In this document: piece by piece, positions 7,096 through 13,272 of the stretch
Layout of the letters: each line of letters opens with the position of its first letter
Position numbering within the stretch: the stretch's first letter is position 1
Assembly (NCBI GenBank): GCA_937863945.1
Contig: CALMIB010000470.1
Span: 1 to 13,272 of the forward strand
Source: an uncultured Longilinea sp.
GTDB taxonomy: Bacteria; Chloroflexota; Anaerolineae; Anaerolineales; Anaerolineaceae
Direction of reading: 5' to 3'
DNA length: 13,272 nt
Translations under genes and position numbers: made by a program
The notes under the pieces: model-generated
What the model was told of the DNA's origin: nothing
The model's input: only the letters and a program-made list of their open reading frames with translations
Database searches by the model: none

Positions 7096-7407
7096 TTACT
7101 GCTGGTTTTTGTTGGTGGGGCAGACGGACACGCCGTCTTCATCGGGGAGCGGCGCTCAACAGGTGGTGTAAATAATCGTCTTTTTCTGCGTGGCCTGATA
7201 GCGATTGCGGAAAACGGTCAGGCCGGTTGCCACGGCGATGAAGAGCAGCGGCGCGACGAACCACGGCGCGCTGGTGTTGGTCTCCTGAAGCTGTACGGTG
7301 ATGATGCCGTCATCCGGGCTGCCGCTTTGCGCCAACACGCCGCCGGCAGGAACGGCCAATGCGGCCAGGAGCATGAGTAAAAGTATCCAACGGTATGCCG
7401 TGCGCAT
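7096..7407 (-). CDS. Candidate selenoprotein: small membrane protein with Cys-Sec motif
   Basis: Reads as 83 residues to a TGA (7156-7158), or 103 residues if TGA is decoded as selenocysteine and translation ends at TAA (7096-7098). The start ATG at 7407 has GGAGG five bases upstream. It has a signal-like N-terminus (to about VLA-QS), a short outside segment, one helix (WFVAPLLFIAVATGLTVF), then a basic cytoplasmic tail ending IIYTTC. After the TGA the same frame encodes APLPDEDGVSVCPTNKNQQ. This stretch has coding-type base use: 16 of 19 third positions are G or C, against 8 of 19 second positions. A hairpin lies where a bacterial SECIS should be. TGA acts as an ordinary stop in btuC, btuD and other genes here. 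I do not recognise the family. Alternatives are a 3' UTR that looks coding by chance, or a sequencing error in a Cys codon. Confidence 0.55.
7122..7138 (-). promoter_or_regulatory. SECIS-like hairpin downstream of in-frame TGA
   Basis: On the minus strand AGACGG (7138-7133) pairs with CCGTCT (7127-7122) around a CGTGT loop. The loop begins 23 bases after the TGA and has G at its second position. From memory, bacterial SECIS elements have a small apical loop with a G in its first two positions, about 16-37 bases past the UGA; this hairpin fits. The fit is necessary but not sufficient. Confidence 0.5.
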
Positions 7408-7472
7408 GCGTTCCTCCAGAACCACAAATAAGGGTGTTTAAAATTTTAACCGGCAAGTTGGCAAAATACATC

Positions 7473-7494
7473 TAATTAGTGTAATATTCCCGCC
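7473..7494 (-). promoter_or_regulatory. Upstream motif shared with the carboxyltransferase gene, copy 1
   Basis: The plus-strand reading is TAATTAGTG, then seven bases, then CCCGCC. An almost identical arrangement lies at 9073-9092, also just upstream of a minus-strand gene. This one is about 65 bases before the candidate selenoprotein start. It could be a regulator site or part of a promoter; I cannot tell which. Confidence 0.3.
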
Positions 7495-7504
7495 TGCGTT
7501 TTGT

Positions 7505-7543
7505 CACAAAAAAAGCGCGGCGGGCCACAAAGCCTGCCGCGCT
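7505..7543 (-). terminator. Intrinsic terminator of the carboxyltransferase gene
   Basis: On the minus strand AGCGCGGCAGGC (7543-7532) pairs with GCCCGCCGCGCT (7525-7514), 12 pairs with one G-U, around TTTGTG, followed by a run of T. It starts 21 bases past the stop codon at 7564. This makes the carboxyltransferase gene and the small membrane protein gene separate transcription units. Confidence 0.9.
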
Positions 7544-7563
7544 GGAACGGTTCTAACACGCGG

Positions 7564-9054
7564 TCAGCTCACGGCTTTCCCGTCGCGTTGGATCATGAAA
7601 TCGTCGGCGGCTTTGCCCAGCATCAGGTGCAGCAGCACATCCTTGTGCGAATGGACGAAGGGCAACTGGATGGGCTCTTCCAGCACGGGCGGCAGGTAGG
7701 AGGCCGGGCGGTACTTGACGCGCGGCTCGTCCATGCCCAACACCAGGTTGACCACGTTCTCGTCCGGCGCGACCGGCGTGCGGCCAAATTCGCCGCGCAG
7801 CAGCATGCGGAACTCGTCGCTGACGAAGGAGTAGCGCTGGCCGGTGATCAGGTTGTAGGTGGCCTGCGCGCCAATGATCTGGCTGGTGGGCGTCACCAGC
7901 GGGGCATAGCCCGAATCGCGGCGCACGACCGGGATTTCATCGTAGAGCTTGTCCAGCAAATCTTCGCGGCCCATCTGGCGCAACTGGTTTTGCAGGTTGG
8001 TGAGCATGCCGCCGGGGATCTGGGCCGTGTTGATGCGGCTGTTGACGGCCGGGTAATGCAGCCTTTCCATGAGCTGGTTGCACATTTCCTGCGCCTGCTC
8101 CAGGTTGGTTTCGCTGGGTTGGGCAGCCAGCCCGAGGATCTCATTGACGGTGTGCAAATCGACATCCTCAAAGCGCACGGGCTGGTAGTACTTGCCGGCA
8201 TAGGGGATGACCGATTTGAGCTCGTCGAAGATGCCGAACAGGCGCTTTTGCGCCTCAAGGATCAGGCCTTTGTCCAGCCCGGTTTCCAGGCCCATCTCTT
8301 CGGCGAAAACCTGCATCAGTTCCACCGGCGGGTGCGAGCTGCCGCCCGCGAAGGGCGTGATGGCGGTGTCGATCGCATCCACGCCGTTGAGCATGCCGAC
8401 CACCGCGTTGAGCAAGCCCATGCCGGTGGTGGTGTGGCTGTGCAGCGTCAGCGGCAGGTCGATTTCGGCTTTCAACCCGCGGATCAACGCCACGGCGGCG
8501 GAAGGGGTGAGAATGCCGGCCATATCCTTGATGGCGATGCGGTCCGCGCCCATCGCGCGCAGTTTTTTGGCATACTGGATGAAGTATTCGGTGGTGTGCA
8601 CCGGGCTGACCGTGTAGGACAGCGCGGCTTCGATCTGGATGCCGCTGGCTTTGCAGGCCAGCATGGGGATGGAGAGGTTGCGCTCGTCGTTGAGCGCGTC
8701 AAAGACGCGGAAGAGGCCGACGCCCGATTGGGCCGCCTGCTGGATGAAGGAAATCACCAGGTCGTCGGGGTAGGGCTGGTAGGCAAACAGGTTCTGCCCG
8801 CGCAACAGCGCCATGATCTTGCGGTTGTCGCCGACCACCTGCGCGAAGGTCTCCAGGCGCTCCCACGGGTCTTCGTCCAGGTAGCGCACGCAGCTATCCA
8901 GGATGGCGCCGCCCCACAATTCCAGGGTCGGGAAGCCCGCGTCCGAGATGAGTTTGAGCACCTGCAGCGCCTGCGGGCGGGTCATGCGGGTGGCCGCGAT
9001 GCTCTGGTTTCCGTCACGCAGGGTGACGTCATTCAACTGAATTCGAGAGGTCAT
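7564..9054 (-). CDS. Biotin-dependent carboxyltransferase subunit (pyruvate carboxylase B / oxaloacetate decarboxylase alpha type)
   Basis: A 496-residue protein with the DRE-TIM-like carboxyltransferase barrel followed by the conserved carboxylase (PYC_OADA) domain. Key stretches are LNDVTLRDGNQS (metal-binding Asp9 and the TLRDGxQS motif), RIAIKDMAGIL with Lys176 expected to be carbamylated, and LTLHSHTTTG with metal ligands His205 and His207. Such enzymes move CO2 between carboxybiotin and pyruvate/oxaloacetate. The length matches stand-alone subunits (PycB, or the transcarboxylase 5S subunit). The C-terminus has no biotinyl domain and no MKM motif, so a separate biotin carrier is needed and is not in the window. 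Pyruvate carboxylation, oxaloacetate decarboxylation and methylmalonyl-CoA transcarboxylation cannot be told apart here. The start is supported by AGGAG six bases upstream. Confidence 0.9.
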   Translation of the reverse strand: MTSRIQLNDVTLRDGNQSIAATRMTRPQALQVLKLISDAGFPTLELWGGAILDSCVRYLDEDPWERLETFAQVVGDNRKIMALLRGQNLFAYQPYPDDLVISFIQQAAQSGVGLFRVFDALNDERNLSIPMLACKASGIQIEAALSYTVSPVHTTEYFIQYAKKLRAMGADRIAIKDMAGILTPSAAVALIRGLKAEIDLPLTLHSHTTTGMGLLNAVVGMLNGVDAIDTAITPFAGGSSHPPVELMQVFAEEMGLETGLDKGLILEAQKRLFGIFDELKSVIPYAGKYYQPVRFEDVDLHTVNEILGLAAQPSETNLEQAQEMCNQLMERLHYPAVNSRINTAQIPGGMLTNLQNQLRQMGREDLLDKLYDEIPVVRRDSGYAPLVTPTSQIIGAQATYNLITGQRYSFVSDEFRMLLRGEFGRTPVAPDENVVNLVLGMDEPRVKYRPASYLPPVLEEPIQLPFVHSHKDVLLHLMLGKAADDFMIQRDGKAVS

Positions 9055-9072
9055 TTCATCTCCTAAAAGGGT

Positions 9073-9092
9073 TAATTAGTGCAAATCCCGCC
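9073..9092 (-). promoter_or_regulatory. Upstream motif shared with the small membrane protein gene, copy 2
   Basis: The plus-strand reading is TAATTAGTG, then five bases, then CCCGCC, directly before the ribosome-binding site of the carboxyltransferase gene. Compare 7473-7494. The position next to the Shine-Dalgarno suggests a site within the transcript or a start-proximal operator. Confidence 0.3.
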
Positions 9093-9173
9093 ATTTTGAA
9101 ATTCTACCGCAGGTGGAACGGCGAATCCGGCAATTGTGAGGAACGCCGGTCAAAATTAAGAAGAACGTCCCGC

Positions 9174-9210
9174 CAAAAATCAGCCGGCGGGATCAGGTTC
9201 ACCCGCCGGC
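9174..9210 (-). terminator. Intrinsic terminator of the two-component operon
   Basis: GCCGGCGGG (9183-9191) and CCCGCCGGC (9202-9210) form a perfect nine-pair stem with a ten-base loop. On the minus strand the stem is followed after two bases by ATTTTT. It lies 25 bases past the histidine kinase stop. Confidence 0.85.
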
Positions 9211-9235
9211 AGGCATCCTTTGTTTGACAACCTGA

Positions 9236-10636
9236 CTACCCGGCGGCCGGGGCCGGGCGATCCTTCAGCGGAAGGCGGATGGTGAAGGTAGAGCCCTGGC
9301 CGGGCTGCGAAACTGCGTTGATTTCGCCGCCGTGCGCCTGCACGTAGGCGCGCGCAATGGCCAGCCCCAACCCCGATTCGCCGCCCTGTTCGCTGCGGGC
9401 CGAATCGCCGCGGTAGAAGCGGTCGAACACTTTGGGCAAATCTTCGGCGGCGATGCCGCTGCCGGTGTCGCTGATCTGCAAAAGTATCCCATCGCCATCG
9501 CGGGCAGCGTTCAACGTCACCTGGCCGCCTTCGGGCGTGTAGCGCAGCGCGTTGGTGATCAGGTTGCCCAGCACCTGCATCAGGCGGGTTTCATCCGCCC
9601 ACACCGCGGGCAGGTTTTCAGCCGCCTGCACGCGCAGTTGCACGCCGTGCTGCTCCGCCTGGTGCTGGAAGGCGGCCGCCGCCTGCTGGAGCAGCCGTTC
9701 TACCGGCAGATTCTGCCGGTTGAGGGTCAACTCGCCGGCTTCGGCGCGGGTCAGCGTGCGCAGGTCTTCGACCATGCGCTGCAGGCGTTCGATTTCCGCG
9801 TAGATGGTCTCCAGGCGCTGCGGGGTGGGGGCCAGCACGCCGTCGCGCATCGATTCGACGTACCCGGCGATCACCGTCAGCGGCGTGCGCAGGTCGTGGG
9901 CGATGTCGGCGGTCATCTGGCGGCGCATCTCGTTGGAGCGCGCCAGTTGGCTGCTCATCTGGTTGAAGGCCTGGCCCAACTCGCCAATTTCATCCCGCGA
10001 ACGCACCGCCACCTGCTGCTGCAGGTCGCCGCCGGTCATCTTCTGCGCGGCCTGTTTGAGCTCGCGCAGTGGGCGGGTGAGCGAGCGCGCCAGCAGCGTG
10101 CCCACCGCCAGGGCGATGAGGACGGCGGCTGCCGCGGCCAGTGCCACCGCGCGGTAGGTCTGGCGCAGGTAGGCCAGTTCCTCAGCGGTGAAGCCCGGCT
10201 GTTCTGGCGCGGCCAGGATGTAGCCGATCACCTTGCCATCCACCTCGATCGGATCCGCCTTGACCAGGGTTTCATCGGTGACCAGCATGCCCAGCACGTA
10301 CTCGGGCCGGTAGGCCAGCACCACGCGGCGGTTCTCGTTGACCAGCACGAACGGAACGCGCCGGTCCATGGCAAAATCCTGATCGGATGGATCGTTCTCA
10401 AAGAGGTTAAAGGGCTGGTCCACCCTCGGGAAGCTGCGCCCGATGTTGTCGAGGCTGCCGTTTTCTTTGTAGTAGTTGGAAATATAGCGCTTGTAAACCG
10501 CCAGTTGCTGCCGGGTGACCAGGTCGCCCAGGCGCGCCGGGCTGGTGAGCCAGATGACCACGCCCACCAGCGCGGCCGTGGTGACCGCAATGAGCGTAAA
10601 CGCCAGGATGAGCTTGGATGCCAGGTTCCGCTTCAT
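9236..10636 (-). CDS. Membrane sensor histidine kinase
   Basis: A 466-residue kinase. The first helix is at about 9-30 and the second at about 162-184. Between them is an extracellular sensor domain of about 130 residues with no motif I know. A HAMP linker follows (LARSLTRPLRELKQAAQKM). The HisKA domain has phospho-accepting His247 in DIAHDLRTPL. The ATPase domain has the N box with Asn358 and Asn362 (GNLITNALRYT), G1 DTGSGI (390-395), the F box FDRFYR (404-409) and G2 GLGLAIA (422-428). All catalytic features are intact, and the architecture is BaeS-like. It follows the response regulator with a four-base ATGA overlap, so the two are coupled and surely partners. The signal is unknown. Confidence 0.93.
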   Translation of the reverse strand: MKRNLASKLILAFTLIAVTTAALVGVVIWLTSPARLGDLVTRQQLAVYKRYISNYYKENGSLDNIGRSFPRVDQPFNLFENDPSDQDFAMDRRVPFVLVNENRRVVLAYRPEYVLGMLVTDETLVKADPIEVDGKVIGYILAAPEQPGFTAEELAYLRQTYRAVALAAAAAVLIALAVGTLLARSLTRPLRELKQAAQKMTGGDLQQQVAVRSRDEIGELGQAFNQMSSQLARSNEMRRQMTADIAHDLRTPLTVIAGYVESMRDGVLAPTPQRLETIYAEIERLQRMVEDLRTLTRAEAGELTLNRQNLPVERLLQQAAAAFQHQAEQHGVQLRVQAAENLPAVWADETRLMQVLGNLITNALRYTPEGGQVTLNAARDGDGILLQISDTGSGIAAEDLPKVFDRFYRGDSARSEQGGESGLGLAIARAYVQAHGGEINAVSQPGQGSTFTIRLPLKDRPAPAAG

Positions 10637-11316
10637 GTTGGATTGCGAAATCGGTAGCCGACGCCAAACACGGTTTCGATGTAACGCGGCTGGTCCGGGT
10701 CGGGTTCGATCTTGGTGCGCAGGTTGCGCACGTGCACGTTCAGGGTGCGCTCCAGCCCGGCAAAACCGCCATCGGCCAGGTGGTCCACCAACTGCTCGCG
10801 GGTGAACACGCGCCCGGGTTCAGCCATCAACGTGGCCAGCAGGTTGAACTCCATGGGGGTGAGCGATTTTTCTTCGCCGCCCACGGTGACGCTGTGCAGG
10901 TTCTCGTCCAGTTCCAGTTCGCCGGCCTTGAGCACGCGGCCGGGCTTGCCGACCCCTTCGACGCGCCGCAGCACGGCGCGCACGCGCGAGGCCAGCTCGC
11001 GCATGCGGAAAGGCTTGATCACGTAATCGTCCGCGCCCAGTTCCAGCCCCAGCACGGCGTCGGTTTCTTCCTCTTTCGCGGTGATGATGATGACCGGCGT
11101 CTGGCTTTCCTGGCGGTATTGCTTCAGGAAGGTGTAGCCGTCCATCTCCGGCATCATCAGGTCCAACAGGATCAGGTCGGGCTTTTCGCGGCGTGCCGCA
11201 TAGATGGCCTCGCGCCCGTTGGCCGCCGGCACCACCCGGTAGCCCTGCTCGCCCAGGTAATCCTGCAGCAGCAGGCGCACGCTGGATTTATCGTCCACAA
11301 CCAAAATCGTCTTCAT
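10633..11316 (-). CDS. OmpR/PhoB-family response regulator
   Basis: A 227-residue regulator. The receiver domain (1-about 118) has Asp8 and Asp9, phospho-acceptor Asp52 in LLDLMMPEMDG, Thr79 and Lys101 (VIKPF). The C-terminal winged helix (about 131-225) has the typical LTPMEFNLLATLM, RTLNVHVRNLRTKI and ETVFGVGYRF. It should bind direct repeats spaced about 11 bases, and such repeats lie just beyond its own start, in front of the divergent operon. There is no Shine-Dalgarno. A TATGAT box seven bases before the ATG suggests a leaderless mRNA. It pairs with the kinase gene that overlaps its stop. Confidence 0.95.
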   Translation of the reverse strand: MKTILVVDDKSSVRLLLQDYLGEQGYRVVPAANGREAIYAARREKPDLILLDLMMPEMDGYTFLKQYRQESQTPVIIITAKEEETDAVLGLELGADDYVIKPFRMRELASRVRAVLRRVEGVGKPGRVLKAGELELDENLHSVTVGGEEKSLTPMEFNLLATLMAEPGRVFTREQLVDHLADGGFAGLERTLNVHVRNLRTKIEPDPDQPRYIETVFGVGYRFRNPT

Positions 11317-11323
11317 GCGCTAA

Positions 11324-11329
11324 ATCATA
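11324..11329 (-). promoter_or_regulatory. Candidate -10 box of the response regulator gene
   Basis: TATGAT on the minus strand ends seven bases before the ATG at 11316. There is no good -35 and no Shine-Dalgarno. Transcription would begin at or beside the start codon. TCTAAATC, a reverse-oriented copy of the operator half-site, lies about 20 bases upstream (11350-11357), hinting at autoregulation. Confidence 0.4.
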
Positions 11330-11374
11330 CTCGAAATTTATTCAAATTTGATTTAGACGGCAAAAATGATCCAG

Positions 11375-11403
11375 ATCTAAATGAAATCTAAACCAATTCT
11401 AGA
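11375..11403 (+). promoter_or_regulatory. Direct-repeat operator, PhoB/OmpR type
   Basis: ATCTAAA occurs at 11375-11381 and again at 11386-11392, exactly 11 bases apart. A degenerate third unit, TTCTAGA, follows at 11397-11403 at the same period. Phased 11-base repeats are the known binding pattern of OmpR/PhoB regulators, and such a regulator is encoded next door. The repeats stop 11 bases before the -10 box at 11415. Confidence 0.6.
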
Positions 11404-11414
11404 TCACCTGATCC

Positions 11415-11420
11415 TACAAT
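11415..11420 (+). promoter_or_regulatory. Candidate -10 box of the membrane operon, lacking a -35
   Basis: TACAAT matches the -10 consensus at five of six positions. The expected -35 place (11392-11397, ACCAAT) does not resemble TTGACA and is covered by the direct repeats. This is the arrangement of an activator-dependent promoter. A small GCGGA...TCCGC hairpin (11421-11436) follows at the likely transcription start. Confidence 0.55.
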
Positions 11421-11457
11421 GCGGACAGTTATCCGCAAGAATTTAATAATGGAGTGA

Positions 11458-11988
11458 ATGATGGATGCATTGAAAAGAAGAAACCCAAACCTGACCAACC
11501 TGTGGGTGGATGTGCTGGTGTTTGCCGGCATGCTGGCGGTTTTTGCGCCCGGCCTGACCGGTTTGCTGATCCATGAATGGCTGGGGTTGGCCTTTGGCGT
11601 TACGGCCGGGGTGCACGTGCTGCTGCACTGGCAGTGGATCGCCGGGATCACCCGGAAATTCTTCACCCGTGCCAGTTGGGGCGCGCGCTTTAACTACCTG
11701 TTGAACGCGGCGATCTTTATCGGCTTTACCGTGGTCATCTTCAGCGGAGTGATGGAATCACGCTTCGTGCTGCAAACGTTTGGCCTCAACCCGCCGGACG
11801 AGCGCACCTGGGAGCTGTTGCACCGGCTTTCAGCCGACCTGACGCTGTTTCTGACGGCGCTGCACATCGCGGTGCACTGGCGTTGGATCTGGAACTGGGT
11901 GAAGAAGCTGCGGCGCCTGCCGCGCCGCGCGCCGGGGACCGTTTCACAGCCCGTTTTGGCCGCCGGGCCCGTCAAGATCGAGGATTGA
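11458..11988 (+). CDS. DUF4405-type membrane protein with six paired histidines
   Basis: A 176-residue protein with about four membrane helices and a basic C-terminal tail. Each half carries the same pattern: His39, His53 and His57 in the first, and His122, His136 and His140 in the second (H-x13-H-x3-H in both). The halves also share a closing HxxxHWxWI. This looks like an internal duplication and fits a di-haem b-type cytochrome fold as proposed for DUF4405/cytochrome b561-like families. Haem binding and electron transfer are inferred. The ATG at 11461 has better spacing from GGAG (11451) than the one at 11458. It begins an operon with the glycine-rich membrane protein 21 bases downstream, behind the phased repeats and divergent from the two-component genes. 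Confidence 0.8.
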   Translation: MMDALKRRNPNLTNLWVDVLVFAGMLAVFAPGLTGLLIHEWLGLAFGVTAGVHVLLHWQWIAGITRKFFTRASWGARFNYLLNAAIFIGFTVVIFSGVMESRFVLQTFGLNPPDERTWELLHRLSADLTLFLTALHIAVHWRWIWNWVKKLRRLPRRAPGTVSQPVLAAGPVKIED

Positions 11989-12009
11989 AAATCGGGAAAG
12001 AGGAACACG

Positions 12010-12408
12010 ATGTTAAAAGTACTGGGAAGACTCTTGATCCTGCTGCTGGCGGCGACGCTGGTGGCCGGGGTGACCTACGCGGTGGTGCAAAATGTCCAAT
12101 TTTCCCTGCCGGGCGGGCGCGGCGGGGACGGCTTTGGCGGCCAGATTGCTCCGGGCGGGGGAAACGCCAACGGCTCAACGGCGCCGGACCTGGCGGAGCG
12201 CCCGCGGGGCGGCCGCGGGCAGATGCTATCGGACGGCGAATTTCGCGGCGGCGAGCTCGAGGGTGGGTCGGTCTTTGGCTGGGTCGAGGTGATTAAATCG
12301 CTGGGCGTGATCGCGTTCGTGACGGCGGGCGTGGTGCTGGTGCAAAAGACGTACGCACGCCCGCGCAAGCCAAAAAAGCCGGCCGCGGGCGCGCAGCCTG
12401 GCAGTTAA
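12010..12408 (+). CDS. Glycine-rich two-helix membrane protein
   Basis: A 132-residue protein I do not recognise. An N-terminal helix (about 7-26) may act as a signal anchor. The outside segment (about 28-88) is rich in Gly, Arg and Pro (LPGGRGGDGFGG and ERPRGGRG) and probably disordered. A second helix lies at about 94-112, followed by a basic tail ending KPKKPAAGAQPGS, consistent with a cytoplasmic C-terminus. AGAGG at 11999-12003 precedes the start. With only 21 bases between them, it is almost certainly co-transcribed with the DUF4405-type protein and may be its partner or a membrane-stress-related accessory. There are no cysteines and no metal motif. Confidence 0.75.
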   Translation: MLKVLGRLLILLLAATLVAGVTYAVVQNVQFSLPGGRGGDGFGGQIAPGGGNANGSTAPDLAERPRGGRGQMLSDGEFRGGELEGGSVFGWVEVIKSLGVIAFVTAGVVLVQKTYARPRKPKKPAAGAQPGS

Positions 12409-12428
12409 CGACCGGTAAGTAGTATTTA

Positions 12429-12469
12429 CCGCCTCCCGGTGATGTGGTTTCGGGAGGCGGGTTTGTTTT
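12429..12469 (+). terminator. Intrinsic terminator of the membrane operon
   Basis: CCGCCTCCCG (12429-12438) and CGGGAGGCGG (12451-12460) form a perfect ten-pair stem with a 12-base loop, then GTTTGTTTT. It lies 20 bases past the stop at 12408. There is no T-run on the opposite strand, so it acts mainly for the plus strand. Confidence 0.9.
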
Positions 12470-12522
12470 AAGCGGCAGCCAGGCCAGCAAAACGTTTCAT
12501 TGCGGCCACTTGTAGGAACTCG

Positions 12523-13272
12523 TTAGTGAAGCGTGCGCGCCAGCTCAGCCGTTGCTTCGGGCGTGCAGGGCGCGTTCAACCCGGCCCAGATTTGCCAGGT
12601 TTCGCGGTGGCTCAGGCTGCCGCCGGGCGCGAGCGGGGTCAGTGGGCCGAGTGTTTCCAACTCCAGGAAGCGGTGGTCCACGTACACTTCCAGGTTGCTG
12701 CCGAAATCGGGGTAGGGCCGGGCCCAGTCCGGTTGGGCCTGCTTGCGGAAGAAGACGCCGCCGTTGTAGTAGCCCAGCCAGCCGGCGTTGCTGCGCAGGC
12801 CGATTTTGAAGGGCGGCACGGTGTCATCCGCGCGCACCAGCACCAGGTCGTCCAGGAAGCGCAGGCGCGGATCGTCCAGGCGCGTGTAGGGCCACAACGC
12901 CAGTGACCGGTCGGGCAGAAAACCATTGGAATTAAGCCGCGGCGGCGCGTTGGGCGCCACCGCCCAGCCGCCGGGCGCCACCTGGGTGATGGCCCACGGC
13001 GCCAGTTCGACGGCCTGCGCGCCCAGGTTGGTGATGGTGTGGTCCACCGTCACGCGCGGCCCGGCCGGGTCGAGGCGGACCTCCAGCGTTTTGCCCAGGC
13101 CGTGGACGGAATCGGGCGCGCCGGTGATGCGCACGCCGTCCGGAAGCGCTTCGACCCGCGGCGGCCGGTCATCGGGCAGGTAGGTGGTTTCGGGGATTTC
13201 CGGCGAGCGCCACAGGCGGTGACCGCCGTACGGGTGGTACGTGCCGTGCGGCGTGTCCCAGCTCACCTGCGG
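12523..13272 (-). CDS. Mutarotase-fold protein, DUF4380-like (N-terminus beyond window)
   Basis: Partial gene: the frame stays open to the right edge, and the GTG at 13266 is probably internal. The visible 248 or so residues include YHPYGGHRLWRSPE near the N-terminal side, a GLGKTLEVRLD strand, the APWAITQVAPGG segment and the closing GSNLEVYVDHRFLELETLGP. This is the beta-sandwich pattern of galactose-mutarotase-like proteins annotated DUF4380. The GGHRLW and the acidic/His pairs near the end are typical. Family members are expected to bind sugars, but their substrates are mostly unknown; I assign none. No signal can be judged because the start is missing. It converges with the membrane operon. 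Confidence 0.75.
   Translation of the reverse strand, partial: PQVSWDTPHGTYHPYGGHRLWRSPEIPETTYLPDDRPPRVEALPDGVRITGAPDSVHGLGKTLEVRLDPAGPRVTVDHTITNLGAQAVELAPWAITQVAPGGWAVAPNAPPRLNSNGFLPDRSLALWPYTRLDDPRLRFLDDLVLVRADDTVPPFKIGLRSNAGWLGYYNGGVFFRKQAQPDWARPYPDFGSNLEVYVDHRFLELETLGPLTPLAPGGSLSHRETWQIWAGLNAPCTPEATAELARTLH

Noticed and set aside
6651..7142. Minus-strand open frame running through the terminator and the moaD-like gene
   Set aside because: It starts in another frame inside the candidate selenoprotein tail, passes through a terminator and is antisense to a clear gene.
7156..7158. Genome-wide recoding of TGA as an explanation for the readthrough
   Set aside because: btuC, btuD, the moaD-like gene, the response regulator and the DUF4405-type gene all end in TGA at the expected place.
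7156..7425. GTG start at 7425 for the small membrane protein
   Set aside because: The ATG at 7407 has GGAGG at ideal spacing and directly begins a signal-like sequence; the GTG would place that Shine-Dalgarno inside the gene.
7501..9066. Long plus-strand open frame (521 codons) opposite the carboxyltransferase gene
   Set aside because: It mirrors a clear gene; its product is rich in His, Gln, Val and Asp with no domain, as expected for the antisense of GC-rich coding DNA.
9332..10657. Long plus-strand open frame opposite the histidine kinase
   Set aside because: The kinase on the other strand has all motifs; this product is antisense-like low-complexity sequence.

Overview
The window is GC-rich, densely coding bacterial chromosome with no insertion sequences, phage genes, RNA genes or CRISPR. 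My best guess for the source is Chloroflexota, probably Anaerolineae. This rests on the lipoproteins, the small DUF4332 and DUF2267-like proteins, a B12 importer with no outer-membrane receptor gene beside it, and gene starts that mostly lack strong Shine-Dalgarno sites. It is an inference from gene style; there is no marker gene here.

Layout, left to right. (1) The C-terminal part of a GH13 sugar phosphorylase, cut by the left edge, then an M23-type lipoprotein that may be translated from a leaderless mRNA. (2) A near-consensus promoter driving two small cytosolic proteins, one DUF2267-like and one DUF4332 helix-hairpin-helix, closed by a terminator. (3) A strong promoter, a complete cobalamin riboswitch with its own terminator, and the B12 importer btuF-btuC-btuD, followed by a MoaD/ThiS-like sulfur carrier. 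Two related imperfect inverted repeats built on CCACAGAG sit directly in front of btuC and of the moaD-like gene. (4) A bidirectional terminator, then minus-strand genes: a small membrane protein that looks like a selenoprotein (in-frame TGA after Cys, coding-like sequence for 19 more codons, SECIS-like hairpin), and a biotin-dependent carboxyltransferase subunit. (5) A minus-strand OmpR-type response regulator and histidine kinase pair, divergent from a plus-strand two-gene membrane operon: a six-histidine DUF4405-type cytochrome-like protein and a glycine-rich two-helix protein. The shared intergenic region carries an 11-nt-phased direct repeat like a PhoB/OmpR box, placed where the -35 element of the membrane operon should be. 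(6) A terminator, then a minus-strand mutarotase-fold (DUF4380-like) protein cut by the right edge.

The two systems I find most worth attention are the putative Cys-Sec membrane protein at 7096-7407 and the two-component circuit at 9236-12408 that appears to control a small membrane redox operon.
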